A stretch of DNA of 64,000 nt from Roseateles_B sp041912595 (GTDB taxonomy: Bacteria; Pseudomonadota; Gammaproteobacteria; Burkholderiales; Burkholderiaceae_C), in assembly GCA_041912595.1 (NCBI GenBank), contig JAYRMR010000028.1, positions 1 to 64,000 of the forward strand. The letters are read 5' to 3'. This document shows, piece after piece, positions 17,363-27,992 of this stretch (the first letter of the stretch is position 1; every line of letters begins with the position of its first letter). The position numbers were made by a program, and so were the translations under genes. Under the pieces are notes generated by a model. It was not told the DNA's origin and searched no databases. It saw only the letters and a program-made list of their open reading frames with translations.

Positions 17363-18282
17363 AACGCCATCTCGCGGACGCCCCGCGTGGGCCGGAGCCA
17401 CGCCATGGACCGCAACAGCTCGTCGGTGATTTGCTCCTTGCCGTTCGAAATGGCCTTCTTGGCGCACTCGTTGAGCAGACGATAGGCATCGCCGAGGTTG
17501 CCACCGCTGATGGCATGGACTGTCGTGGCGATCTCCGGCGACGAGAGCAACGACGGCTTCTTCAGCGGCAGCACTCGCTCGATGCCCGCAAGCAGCTTCT
17601 GGAATTCCGGGTCGAGCGTCCACAGCGGCAGCGGCAGCACATCGAACCGGCTGGCGTGCTGCGGGTCCGTGTGAAGCACCTGGACAGCGTCCCGCGTCCC
17701 CACCCCGACAATGGGAATGCCCACTTCGTTGCATAGCAGCTTGATCGCGTTCATGACCTCGCGCTGCTTGGTCGCAGGCCCAGTGAGCAGCGAGTGGAAC
17801 TCGTCGATGATCAGGATGCGCGCCTTGCATTTGCGCAGCATGTGGACCGACTGATACCGCAGCTCTGCTGGCGGCGACGTCGCACGGTACGGCGCCCAGA
17901 ACCGCTCGAGGATGGAGATGTACATGCCCTTCTCGTCCGCCGACGGCGGCGCCTCCGCGACGATGACCGGTTTGATCGAGTTCGCATCCGCGTCGACGTA
18001 GGCCTCGCCGCACAGGTGCATGAACCGGTGGATCAGCGTCGTCTTCCCGTTGTTCGAGTCTCCGACGATCAGCAGGTTGCGCATCCGCGGCTGCCGCGGC
18101 TTGTTCATGAGTGCCTGCAGCGTGTCGAGCGCTAGCTGGGCCCGCTGGTAGCCGATCCAACGCGGTTCGTCGAGGAACGCCAGGCGCGCCTCATCACTCG
18201 CATGCATGACTTCCCGAAACTCGGGATGCACATGCGCGAAAGGTCCCGCGTTCGGGGTGGCAGTCGCCGTTGAGGTTGTCAT
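17359..18282 (-). CDS. tniB: TniB/TnsC-type AAA+ transposition regulator
   Basis: 307 residues. Walker A is GDSNNGKTTLIHRF (about 74), Walker B ILIIDEFHSLL (about 157), sensor region IPIVGVGTRDAV, and a C-terminal lid (GGNLGDAYRLLNECA). In Tn7-like systems this ATPase polymerises on target DNA and bridges TniQ to the TnsB transposase. Four-base overlaps with tnsB upstream and tniQ downstream indicate coupled translation. Confidence 0.95.
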   Translation of the reverse strand: MTTSTATATPNAGPFAHVHPEFREVMHASDEARLAFLDEPRWIGYQRAQLALDTLQALMNKPRQPRMRNLLIVGDSNNGKTTLIHRFMHLCGEAYVDADANSIKPVIVAEAPPSADEKGMYISILERFWAPYRATSPPAELRYQSVHMLRKCKARILIIDEFHSLLTGPATKQREVMNAIKLLCNEVGIPIVGVGTRDAVQVLHTDPQHASRFDVLPLPLWTLDPEFQKLLAGIERVLPLKKPSLLSSPEIATTVHAISGGNLGDAYRLLNECAKKAISNGKEQITDELLRSMAWLRPTRGVREMAF

Positions 18283-20201
18283 GCGATGTCGTCCGTCGCT
18301 TCAACGGTGGTGAGCAATGAGCCCAGGGAAGGCGATTTTGACGCCTCGCTTTGTGGCACAGGCACCGCCGGCGGCGCACCGGCAGGCGCGACTGGCGTCT
18401 TGCCTTTCTGGTGGTCGGCGCGGCGCTGCGCTTCCTTGCGAGCCTTCTTGGTCTTCGCTGCACTCTCGTCGACCATGGCACGGCGCTCACGGATCGACTG
18501 GAACACAATGCGCTCATCGCTCCCGTTGTAGCCGGCCTTGGCCAGTTCTGCCTTAGCGATGCGGTACTCCCAGATGCTGAAGGGAGGGATGCTCTGGTCC
18601 GCCAGCGGCACCTTGAAGTACTGCTTTAGTTCCGAGTCGAAAAACCAGATGGTCGACATGTCCCGCGGGTCGCGCCGGAAGATGTGCTGCCTCGCCTTTC
18701 CAGTTTGAGGGTCTATCGCGCCGATCCACGGTCTCAGGGCGTCGGCGTAATAGCGCATGTCGATGGAAACCCCGTCGGGCTGGATCGTCCGTGAGAACGA
18801 CGGCAGGAAGTCCAGCATCACCGTCAGCCTATCTGCCGGGCGAGGCGGCAGCCCGACGCCTTGCCTTCCCGCGCCTCCGAAAATCCCTAGCTCCCACATG
18901 CGCAGCGGCGGCATGCCAAGCGCGGAGTGCGACCGTCTGTGGTACTCGTTACAGATGAGCTTGATGAGCTGCCGCTCAAACTCATCCTTGGTCATGATGG
19001 CGTTCTTTTCGGAGTCGTACTCGCCGCGCTCGGCTACGGACGAGAACGTGGTTCCCGGGATGTCGTGGATCTCCTTGAGCAGCGTGCCCTGCAAGCGCTC
19101 AATGTGGCCGCCATACCGAGGCTGCTTGACTGGCCGGAACTCAAGGTCCACTCCGTGCATGTCACAGGACTGCTTGAGGCTCTGGGACCGGAAGTCCGGT
19201 CCGTTGTCGACGTGGACCTTGTGTGGCCGCCCCCACACCGGCCATGTGCCCTCTACCTCGTGCAACAGCAGCCATTCTTCCTTTGGAAGCATGGCATGCG
19301 ACACGCACATCGCGACTGACGTTGTCGAGGGCGCGTCGAACGACAGGTGGTACCCGACCGTCATTCGACTGAAGACGTCGATCGCGACGGTCACCCATGG
19401 GCGGTCGATCGGCTTCCGATGCACATCATCCACGAGGATGATGTCGACGCGCGTGTGGTCGATCTGCACGACGGACAGTGGGTAGTCGGCGCCGGGGAAC
19501 TTGCCTGGCACCGGATGGAACTTGTTGCGTGCTTTCTCAGCTTGGCCGCGACGTATGAGGCGCACGTGTTCGGGGATGCGTGCGATCCTCGCGCGGATCG
19601 CGGTCGCGCTGGGACGCTCGATGTGCCTTTCGTCGCAGATGCGATGAACCTCCCGCACAGCTTTCTGCACGATCGGCCGCTCGGGCTTGAGGTAGTAATT
19701 GTTGATGACGTCCTTAATGACCCGTTCGGCATGCTCGTTGATCCGGTAGTTGCCGGTCTTCCAGCCACGCTTGAATGGAATAAGCGCGGAGACAGCGTCC
19801 ATGGACCGGTACCGGCTCAGCCATCGATATAGCGTGGCGGCATCCACGCCGACCTCGGCGGCACGGGCCTCCACCACCTTGCGCGATTGGTCGACGCTCT
19901 CCAGCAGCGGCTTGATCTTGCTGTAGCGGTCATTGGCCACCTTCCAATCTTCCTCTGCGATTGCGTCGATGTCGACATCGGAGGCAACCGCAGGGATCGA
20001 CTCAATGGAAAGCAGTTCGCCGATGCGAAGCACCTTGGTCCGGCCTGTTTCCACCTGCGTGGCGACCACGCTGTCGAAGTCGAGGACCTCGGTGATGCGG
20101 AAGGCGCCATCAGCGTGGCGGACCAGCGCGCCGCTGCGCAGATCAATGCGCAGCCGAGACGGGGGGAAAGCGTCATTGGACGCCTGCGCTTCAGGCTTCA
20201 T
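18279..20201 (-). CDS. tnsB: TnsB/TniA-type DDE transposase
   Basis: 640 residues from the ATG at 20201, which overlaps the tnsA end by 11 bases; an upstream in-frame start at 20306 would sit deep inside tnsA. N-terminal HTH domains (LYRWLSRYRSMDAVSAL, RPSATAIRARI) precede an RNase-H-like core with VVQIDHTRVDIILVDD (first Asp), KVHVDNGPDFRS (second Asp) and a Glu-containing GGHIERLQGTLLKEIHD. A Mu-type C-terminal beta domain (about 445-520) and a charged tail follow. It joins transposon 3' ends to target DNA. Length is normal for TnsB/TniA. Confidence 0.96.
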   Translation of the reverse strand: MKPEAQASNDAFPPSRLRIDLRSGALVRHADGAFRITEVLDFDSVVATQVETGRTKVLRIGELLSIESIPAVASDVDIDAIAEEDWKVANDRYSKIKPLLESVDQSRKVVEARAAEVGVDAATLYRWLSRYRSMDAVSALIPFKRGWKTGNYRINEHAERVIKDVINNYYLKPERPIVQKAVREVHRICDERHIERPSATAIRARIARIPEHVRLIRRGQAEKARNKFHPVPGKFPGADYPLSVVQIDHTRVDIILVDDVHRKPIDRPWVTVAIDVFSRMTVGYHLSFDAPSTTSVAMCVSHAMLPKEEWLLLHEVEGTWPVWGRPHKVHVDNGPDFRSQSLKQSCDMHGVDLEFRPVKQPRYGGHIERLQGTLLKEIHDIPGTTFSSVAERGEYDSEKNAIMTKDEFERQLIKLICNEYHRRSHSALGMPPLRMWELGIFGGAGRQGVGLPPRPADRLTVMLDFLPSFSRTIQPDGVSIDMRYYADALRPWIGAIDPQTGKARQHIFRRDPRDMSTIWFFDSELKQYFKVPLADQSIPPFSIWEYRIAKAELAKAGYNGSDERIVFQSIRERRAMVDESAAKTKKARKEAQRRADHQKGKTPVAPAGAPPAVPVPQSEASKSPSLGSLLTTVEATDDIA

Positions 20202-20895
20202 CGGGCACCCAGAACTCAGTACTGCCGCCAAGGGGTAGGCAAATGTCGCAATCCAGCCGGCGTTGCGCGAGCAGCCCCCAAAGGTGAGCGACACCTTCGG
20301 CGGCATACATGCCCTGGAAGTGCTTCGCCAGAAGGTAGTCGAACGTTGCGCTGCCCAGCCTCCGGACGTCCTGGACGATTAAGTCGCTCTCCTCCACAGG
20401 GAAAGCCGTGTCCCGGTAGCGCCGCAGGAACTGGATGTTGGATAGCGCCTGGGTGCGAATCCGTGACTCATCCATGATCCGAAAGCGCCATCCCTGTGAC
20501 TCAGCGTAGCGGCGCGCGGTCTTCCACTTGCCCAGCCACTCGCGCCAGCGGCGGCGCCAGTCGACCTCAGGCTTTACCTCGATCAACAACGGCTTGGTCT
20601 GCAAGCTCGGAGGTGCCGAATTCGTCTTGAAGATCACCAGAAAGTCAGGCGTGTAGTGGCTCGGCCGTCCGGATGGCGTGATGAACGGGATGCGGCAGGG
20701 TTGGGAAATAACCTGCGCGACAGCGAGGTCGAACTCCTGCCGCACGATGAAGTCCCGCTCCAAGGTGGACTCGTACTGGATCGAATGCTGACGTCTCCAG
20801 CTTTGATAGCCAGTGACGCTACGCCGGGAGCGAGGAATGGCCCGGACTGGTGCCAGGACCGGGCTCTCAGCGCCATCGCAATTATTTAAATCCAT
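20191..20895 (-). CDS. tnsA: TnsA-type endonuclease
   Basis: 234 residues from the ATG at 20895 (a TTG at 20901 is also in frame). The nuclease core is visible: YESTLERDFIVRQEFD (Glu), YTPDFLVIF (Asp) and LLIEVKPEVDW (Glu-x-Lys), the restriction-endonuclease-like triad of TnsA. A C-terminal TnsC-interacting part follows. TnsA cuts the 5' ends so that the element moves by cut-and-paste. Its presence separates this element from Tn5053-type elements that have only TniA. It is the first gene of the operon, about 110 bases from the transposon end. Confidence 0.92.
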   Translation of the reverse strand: MDLNNCDGAESPVLAPVRAIPRSRRSVTGYQSWRRQHSIQYESTLERDFIVRQEFDLAVAQVISQPCRIPFITPSGRPSHYTPDFLVIFKTNSAPPSLQTKPLLIEVKPEVDWRRRWREWLGKWKTARRYAESQGWRFRIMDESRIRTQALSNIQFLRRYRDTAFPVEESDLIVQDVRRLGSATFDYLLAKHFQGMYAAEGVAHLWGLLAQRRLDCDICLPLGGSTEFWVPDEA

Positions 20896-20906
20896 GTTCA
20901 ACCCCG

Positions 20907-21006
20907 TGGCAGCTAAGACGACAATACAGTCGCGCCTATAAATCGAAATTGCCGTCTAAGTCATTGTGGCGCTAAGTGCTTATCGCATCAATGAAAAAAC
21001 GCCACA
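20907..21006 (-). repeat. Right end of the Tn7-like element with putative TnsB-binding repeats
   Basis: Three related motifs in the same orientation precede the terminus: TGGCAGCTAAG (20907-20917), TGCCGTCTAAG (20950-20960) and TGGCGCTAAG (20967-20976). The outer end reads 5'-TGTGGCGTTTTTTCATTG from 21006 inward. TGT termini with several internal TnsB sites are typical of Tn7-like ends. The five bases that follow (GCGGC, 21007-21011) are the predicted target-site duplication. The promoter of tnsA must also be here. Confidence 0.7.
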
Positions 21007-21668
21007 GCGGCTCGCCCCCGCGACCCGGCGAGATCTCCCTCGCCCATCATGGCGTGCTCTTCCTGGATGAGCTGCCCGAATTCCAGCGCAACGCCCTCGA
21101 GGCCCTGCGCGAGCCCCTGGAGACCGGCCGCATCCTGATCGCGCGGGCGGCCCGGCAGGCCGAGTTCCCCGCCCGCTTCCACCTGATCGCCGCCATGAAT
21201 CCCTGCGCCTGCGGCTTCCACGGGCAGCAGGGCGTTCGCCAGTGCCGCTGCAGCCCCGACCAGGTCGCCCGCTACCAGGGCCGGCTCAGCGGCCCGCTGC
21301 TGGACCGCCTCGACATGATGGTGGAGGTGCCCAGCCTGCCGCCCGAGCTGCTCGCGGCCGCGCCGGACGGCGACGACACCGCCACCGTGGCCGCACGGGT
21401 GCGCCTGGCCCGCGAGCGGCAGCAGGCGCGCCAGGGCTGCACGAATGCCCAGCTGGCCCCGCCGCAGCTGGACGCGCACGCCCACGCCGAGGCCCCCGCC
21501 CAGGCGCTGCTGGAGCGCAGCATCGCGTCGCTGGGGTGGTCCGCCCGCGCCCAGCACCGCCTGCTGCGGGTAGCGCGCAGCATCGCCGACCTCGCCGGCG
21601 ACGAGGCCATCCGCAAGCCGCATGTGGCCGAGGCCGTGCAGCTGCGGCGGGCGCTCGTGAAGGGCTGA
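21007..21668 (+). pseudogene. comM: comM (yifB) 3' fragment interrupted by the transposon
   Basis: About 220 C-terminal codons of the Mg-chelatase-like AAA+ helicase ComM, starting SGSPPRPGEISLAHHGVLFL. The Walker B region (VLFLDELPEFQRNALEALRE), sensor-1 Asn (LIAAMNPCACG), Arg finger region (LSGPLLDRLDM) and Mg-chelatase C-terminal domain are intact. The Walker A half (about 290 residues in intact ComM) is missing. ComM drives branch migration during natural transformation, so this strain probably lacks normal ComM function. An ATG inside the transposon end (20991) could give a short fused product. Confidence 0.92.
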
Positions 21669-21875
21669 ATGCGGGGCTGACTGCGGGGCGGAATGCACAG
21701 CGGAATGCACAGCGGCCTGCGAGGCCCGCGCCAAGGTCAGGCGACAGCCAGCGGGCATCGGCCGCGCCCGGCCCGGCTCGCGCCGCCGGGCTCGCGGGCC
21801 TCCAGCGTGAAACCTGCCTGAAACCAGCTCCGGGGGCGGAAGGACCACATTGCCCGCTCCAACTTTCGCCTGCTC

Positions 21876-22919
21876 ATGAAAACCTTCGGCTGGGCCCTCG
21901 TCGGCCCGGGCAAGATCGCCCGTCGCTTTGCACATGCCCTCAGTGCGCTCCCCGGCAGCCGCCTCGTGGCCGTCCATGGCCGGGACGCCGGCCGGGCGGC
22001 GGCGTTCGCGGAGCAATGCCAGGCGCAATGGCCCGACCCCGCCGGTGCCCCGCGCGTCAGCACGGACCTCGGCACGCTGCTGGCGGACCCGGCCATCGAC
22101 GCCGTCTACATCGCCACGCCGCACGCGCAGCACGGCGCACCCGTGCGCGCGGCGCTGGCGGCCGGCAAGCCTGTGCTGTGCGAGAAGCCCCTGGTGCCGA
22201 ACCGGGCCGAGGGCGAGGCGCTGGTGGCCCTGGCCCGCGAACGCGGCGTCTTCCTGATGGAGGCCGTGTGGACCCGCTTCCTGCCCGTCTACGAGGTCCT
22301 CGGCGGCCTTCTGCGCGAGCAGGCCATCGGCCCCCTGCGCGCCATCGAGTCGACCTTCTGCTTCCCCGCGCCCTACGACCCGCTCAGCCGGCTCTTCGAT
22401 CCCGCGGCGGCCGGCGGGGCGCTGCTGGACGTCGGGATCTACAACCTCACCGCGACGCGCCTGGCGCTGCAGCAGTCGCTCGGTCGGGTCCCGGCCCTTC
22501 GCCAGCTGGACGTCCAGGGCCTGCTGGCGCCCAGCGGCGTGGACCAGCGGGTGCAGGGGCTGCTCAGCTTCGAGGGCGGCATCACGGCGCAGTTCCTCTG
22601 CGGCCTGGACGCCAGCGCGCCCAATGCGCTGACCCTTCTCGGCGAGCAGGGCTCGATCAGCCTGCCGCATCACTTCTGGGAAAGCCAGGCCCTGGTCCTG
22701 CGCCCGCAGGGCCGCGCGGAGCAGCGCATCGAGGCGCCCTGGCGCATCAACGGCTTCGAGGGCGAGATCGAGGAGGCGCAGGCCTGCATTCGCGCTGGAA
22801 GGATCGAGAGCCCGCGCATGAGCCACGCCGAGACGCTGGACATCCTCGGGTGGATGGACCGCATCCGCGCGCGGCTGGGCGTGCGCTACCCCTTCGAGCC
22901 GGGCCCGCCCGGGCCCTGA
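21876..22919 (+). CDS. Gfo/Idh/MocA-family NAD(P)-dependent oxidoreductase
   Basis: 347 residues. The Rossmann start is WALVGPGKIARRFAHAL, and the conserved EKPLV motif carrying the catalytic-site Lys lies at about 108. The C-terminal beta-sheet domain has GGALLDVGIYNL. The family acts on sugars, inositols and trans-dihydrodiols; the substrate cannot be read from the sequence. It stands alone downstream of the comM remnant, with about 200 bases between them that contain a short tandem CGGAATGCACAG repeat. Confidence 0.92.
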   Translation: MKTFGWALVGPGKIARRFAHALSALPGSRLVAVHGRDAGRAAAFAEQCQAQWPDPAGAPRVSTDLGTLLADPAIDAVYIATPHAQHGAPVRAALAAGKPVLCEKPLVPNRAEGEALVALARERGVFLMEAVWTRFLPVYEVLGGLLREQAIGPLRAIESTFCFPAPYDPLSRLFDPAAAGGALLDVGIYNLTATRLALQQSLGRVPALRQLDVQGLLAPSGVDQRVQGLLSFEGGITAQFLCGLDASAPNALTLLGEQGSISLPHHFWESQALVLRPQGRAEQRIEAPWRINGFEGEIEEAQACIRAGRIESPRMSHAETLDILGWMDRIRARLGVRYPFEPGPPGP

Positions 22920-23055
22920 GCCCCCGGGCTGTGGCGGCGGCCCGACAGGCCTCGCCGGCCGCCGCCTTCTCCCCCGCAGGAGGGCCGCCGGCGACACGGG
23001 CTTGTGGAATGATGCGCGCGAAAACGTCGACAACCGAACCACGAGGGACACCGAC

Positions 23056-23238
23056 ATGAGCCTGCTGCGCGCGTGGCTGGTCCTGCTGATGCTGTGGCTG
23101 GCCTGCCTGGGCCTGCTGATCTGGGTGCGTTCGCTCAGCCGGCGTCAGGCCATCGCCTGGCTGCAGTGGCTGCGCTGGGCGGGCATCGGCGCCGTGCTGG
23201 CGGGCGTCCTGGCCGCCGCGATGATTCATTTCTTCTGA
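23056..23238 (+). CDS. Small two-span inner-membrane protein (60 aa)
   Basis: Starts at the ATG at 23056, which follows a GAGGGA ribosome site; earlier in-frame ATGs have none. Two hydrophobic helices (AWLVLLMLWLACLGLLIWV and WAGIGAVLAGVLAAAMIHFF) flank a short basic loop (SLSRRQ). It ends nine bases before the SPFH lipoprotein gene, so the two are likely co-expressed. No known family is recognised. Confidence 0.75.
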   Translation: MSLLRAWLVLLMLWLACLGLLIWVRSLSRRQAIAWLQWLRWAGIGAVLAGVLAAAMIHFF

Positions 23239-23247
23239 GAGGGACCC

Positions 23248-24069
23248 ATGAGCACACACAAGACCACGATCCGCCCCGTCACCCTGGCCTTGCTGATGGC
23301 CGCCGCGGCGCTGAGCGCCTGCACCCGCATCGAGACCGGCGAGGTCGGGCTGCGCGTGGGCATCGACAAGCAGATCAGCGGCGCCGAGCTCATGCCCGGC
23401 AGCTTCAACCAGACCCTCTTCGGCGACGTGCTGACCTTCCCGGTGCGCGACATCGCCGTCACGCTGGACAACAAGAACCCGCTCACGGCCGACAACAGCA
23501 CGTTGAAGGACTTCGACCTCACGCTGGTCTACTCCATCAATCCCAGCAGCGTGTCCGACCTCTGGAGCACCAAGAGCCGCAGCTTCCACGCCTACAACCG
23601 GGACGAGCGAGACTGGATCCTCATGCACAGCTTCATGACGACCGTCGCCAACAACGCCGCCTACAAGGCCGTGCGCGAGTACAAGGCGCTCGCCGTGGCG
23701 GACAACCGCCAGAAGATCGAGCAGGAGATCAAGCGCATCGTCACCGAGACGCTGGCCGCGGAGAAGCTGGACCAGGCGCTGAGCGTCACCCTCGTCCAGG
23801 TGCGCAACGTGCTGCCGGCCGACGACATCATCGCCTCGGCCAACGCCGTGGTGACGGCCCAGAACGCCCTGCGCGCCAAGGAGATCGAGGTGGAGACGGC
23901 CAAGAAGGAGGCCGAGCGCATCGCCGCGCTCAACGCCAACAGCAAGGCCATCGAGTACATGAACGCGCAGGCCCAGCTGAAGATCGCCGAGGGCATCGCC
24001 GCGGGCAAGGTGAACACCATCGTCGTGCCCTATGACTTCAAGGGCATCGTGAACGCCAACGCGCGCTGA
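23248..24069 (+). CDS. SPFH/prohibitin-like lipoprotein
   Basis: 273 residues. A lipoprotein signal (LLMAAAALSAC, Cys at about 26) is followed by a band-7/SPFH domain (IETGEVGLRVGIDKQI to about 170) and a long coiled coil (LRAKEIEVETAKKEAERIAA, about 210-250). SPFH proteins form ring scaffolds that organise membranes and proteases, usually tethered by a membrane helix; lipid anchoring on the outer face of the inner membrane, or in the outer membrane, is less usual. The ribosome site GAGAGGGA is good. Confidence 0.9.
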   Translation: MSTHKTTIRPVTLALLMAAAALSACTRIETGEVGLRVGIDKQISGAELMPGSFNQTLFGDVLTFPVRDIAVTLDNKNPLTADNSTLKDFDLTLVYSINPSSVSDLWSTKSRSFHAYNRDERDWILMHSFMTTVANNAAYKAVREYKALAVADNRQKIEQEIKRIVTETLAAEKLDQALSVTLVQVRNVLPADDIIASANAVVTAQNALRAKEIEVETAKKEAERIAALNANSKAIEYMNAQAQLKIAEGIAAGKVNTIVVPYDFKGIVNANAR

Positions 24070-24115
24070 GCCAGCCGCCGGGCCTCCACGCCACCAGCGC
24101 CCGGCTTCCCATGAA

Positions 24116-24139
24116 AAAGGCGGCCCGCGGGCCGCCTTT
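24116..24139. terminator. Bidirectional palindromic terminator
   Basis: The 24 bases form a perfect inverted repeat: AAAGGCGGCCCG followed by its exact complement ending CCTTT, with A/T tails on both sides. It sits between the convergent SPFH and glycine-zipper genes, as expected of a shared rho-independent terminator. Confidence 0.88.
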
Positions 24140-24170
24140 GCCGTTCAGGACGGGAATCGCTGGTCGGGGC

Positions 24171-24794
24171 TCAGCGCTCGCGGCGCTCGATGCGGCCATC
24201 CCGCACCACGACCACATCGCCCACGCGCAGGCCCGGGTCCTGGGCCTGCTCCAGGCGCTGCGAGCTGCCGTCGGCATGGCTCAGGCGCACGACCCAGACG
24301 CGGTGGGACTTCTGGCGCTTCTCGATCTCGTTGCCGGCATAGCCGCCCGCCACGGCACCGCCGATGGTAGCGATCTTCTTGCCAGTGCCCCCACCGACCT
24401 GGTTGCCCAGCAGGCCGCCCAGCACGGCGCCGCCCACGGCCCCGATGCCGCTGGCCTTGCCCTGGCGGGTTTCCTCGTGCACCTCGGTCACGCGAGCGCA
24501 TTCACCGCACAGGGCCGGCGCATGGCTCGATGCGGCCTTGCCGGGCTCCGCACCCGGCGTGCCGGCCGGGCCCTGGCCCTCGCGGGCGTCGGCCACCGAC
24601 TGTTTCTGGGGCGCCTGCGAGGAAGGCACGGGCGCGCCGCCACCGACATCGGCGGCGGGCGCCGCCACCGGGCTCACCGGCACGGACGGCACCGAGGGCG
24701 ACGAGGCCCGGCCGACGGCAAAGGCGCCGGCCAGCAGCACACCGGCGCCCAGCACGCCGGCAATGAGTTGACTGGAAGTGAAGGGCAGTTTCAT
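24171..24794 (-). CDS. Glycine-zipper 2TM-domain membrane protein
   Basis: 207 residues from the ATG at 24794, preceded by AGAGGAG; a GTG at 24812 is weaker. An N-terminal membrane anchor (LIAGVLGAGVLLAGAFAVG) is followed by a Pro/Ser/Ala linker, a CGEC pair, and a glycine zipper (GIGAVGGAVLGGLLGNQVGG and IATIGGAVAGGYAGNEIE, about 115-155) typical of Rick_17kDa/SlyB-like surface proteins. It ends in a small beta domain (VVRLSHADGSSQRLEQ). An envelope-stress or outer-membrane-integrity role is known for relatives; here it is inference. Confidence 0.88.
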   Translation of the reverse strand: MKLPFTSSQLIAGVLGAGVLLAGAFAVGRASSPSVPSVPVSPVAAPAADVGGGAPVPSSQAPQKQSVADAREGQGPAGTPGAEPGKAASSHAPALCGECARVTEVHEETRQGKASGIGAVGGAVLGGLLGNQVGGGTGKKIATIGGAVAGGYAGNEIEKRQKSHRVWVVRLSHADGSSQRLEQAQDPGLRVGDVVVVRDGRIERRER

Positions 24795-24942
24795 GGGGAT
24801 CTCCTCTGGCACCGCGACACGCCGGGAACGGCAGGCGCGGGCGGTCCTTCCAGAATGCCAGAAGGGCCCGTTCGGCCGACAGCCGAACAGGTCACAGATG
24901 TAAGCGAGCGTTGACAGCGCGGGGCCCGCGAAGGCCCGGCGC

Positions 24943-27690
<2,748 letters not shown>

Positions 27691-27785
27691 GCGGACCTCG
27701 GCGATGCTGGTGGCGCAGACGATGCTGCAGCCGTTGCTGCTGGGGCCGGGGCAGGACTCACCTCGGCCGCCAGGGGAATGGGGAC

Positions 27786-27903
27786 TCGGTGAGCGTCGTT
27801 GGCAGGGCAGCGCTTGCAGGGGGAGTCGCAAGGGGGCCACCGGGTTCGAGCCTGGCGCTGGCCGGCGGCGGGCCGGCCGAGGCGTCGCAACGCTCCTCGA
27901 ACG
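27786..27903 (-). promoter_or_regulatory. S-adenosylhomocysteine (SAH) riboswitch
   Basis: The minus-strand leader of metH has the conserved SAH-aptamer pieces in order: GTTCGAGGAGCGTTGC (27902-27887), the P1 partner CAGGCTCGAAC (27844-27854 region) and the 3' pseudoknot strand CAACGACGCTCACC (27801-27788). P1 pairs GTTCGAG with CTCGAAC. SAH accumulation switches on methionine-cycle genes, so binding should raise metH expression. A TAAAAT box at 27909-27914 is a plausible -10 element. The 95 bases between the aptamer and the start codon would hold the expression platform. Confidence 0.92.
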
Positions 27904-27992
27904 TGCGGATTTTACGCACTCGCAGGGTTTACGCGCGCCTGGGCTGCGCGCCCTCAAGCCCATACTGCGCCGCGCCGAAATACATTCTGACC

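Larger units (their letters stand above)
14949..21006 (-). mobile_element. Right part of a Tn7-like transposon inserted in comM
   Basis: Five overlapping genes (tnsA, tnsB, tnsC/tniB, tniQ, zinc-ribbon gene) run inward from an end at about 21006. There the element, with a 5'-TGT terminus (TGTGGCGTTTTTTC read inward), abuts comM codons. comM is an established attachment gene for AbaR/Tn6022-type Tn7-like elements. The left end is not in the window, so the leftward extent given is only that of the recognisable transposition genes. Cargo may continue further left. Confidence 0.85.

Noticed and set aside
21669..21740. Short tandem CGGAATGCACAG repeat after comM
   Set aside because: Only two copies with a degenerate third; no sign of a CRISPR or mobile element.
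24116..24139. Perfect 24-base palindrome as a possible recombination site
   Set aside because: Its position between convergent genes with A/T flanks is better explained as a bidirectional terminator.
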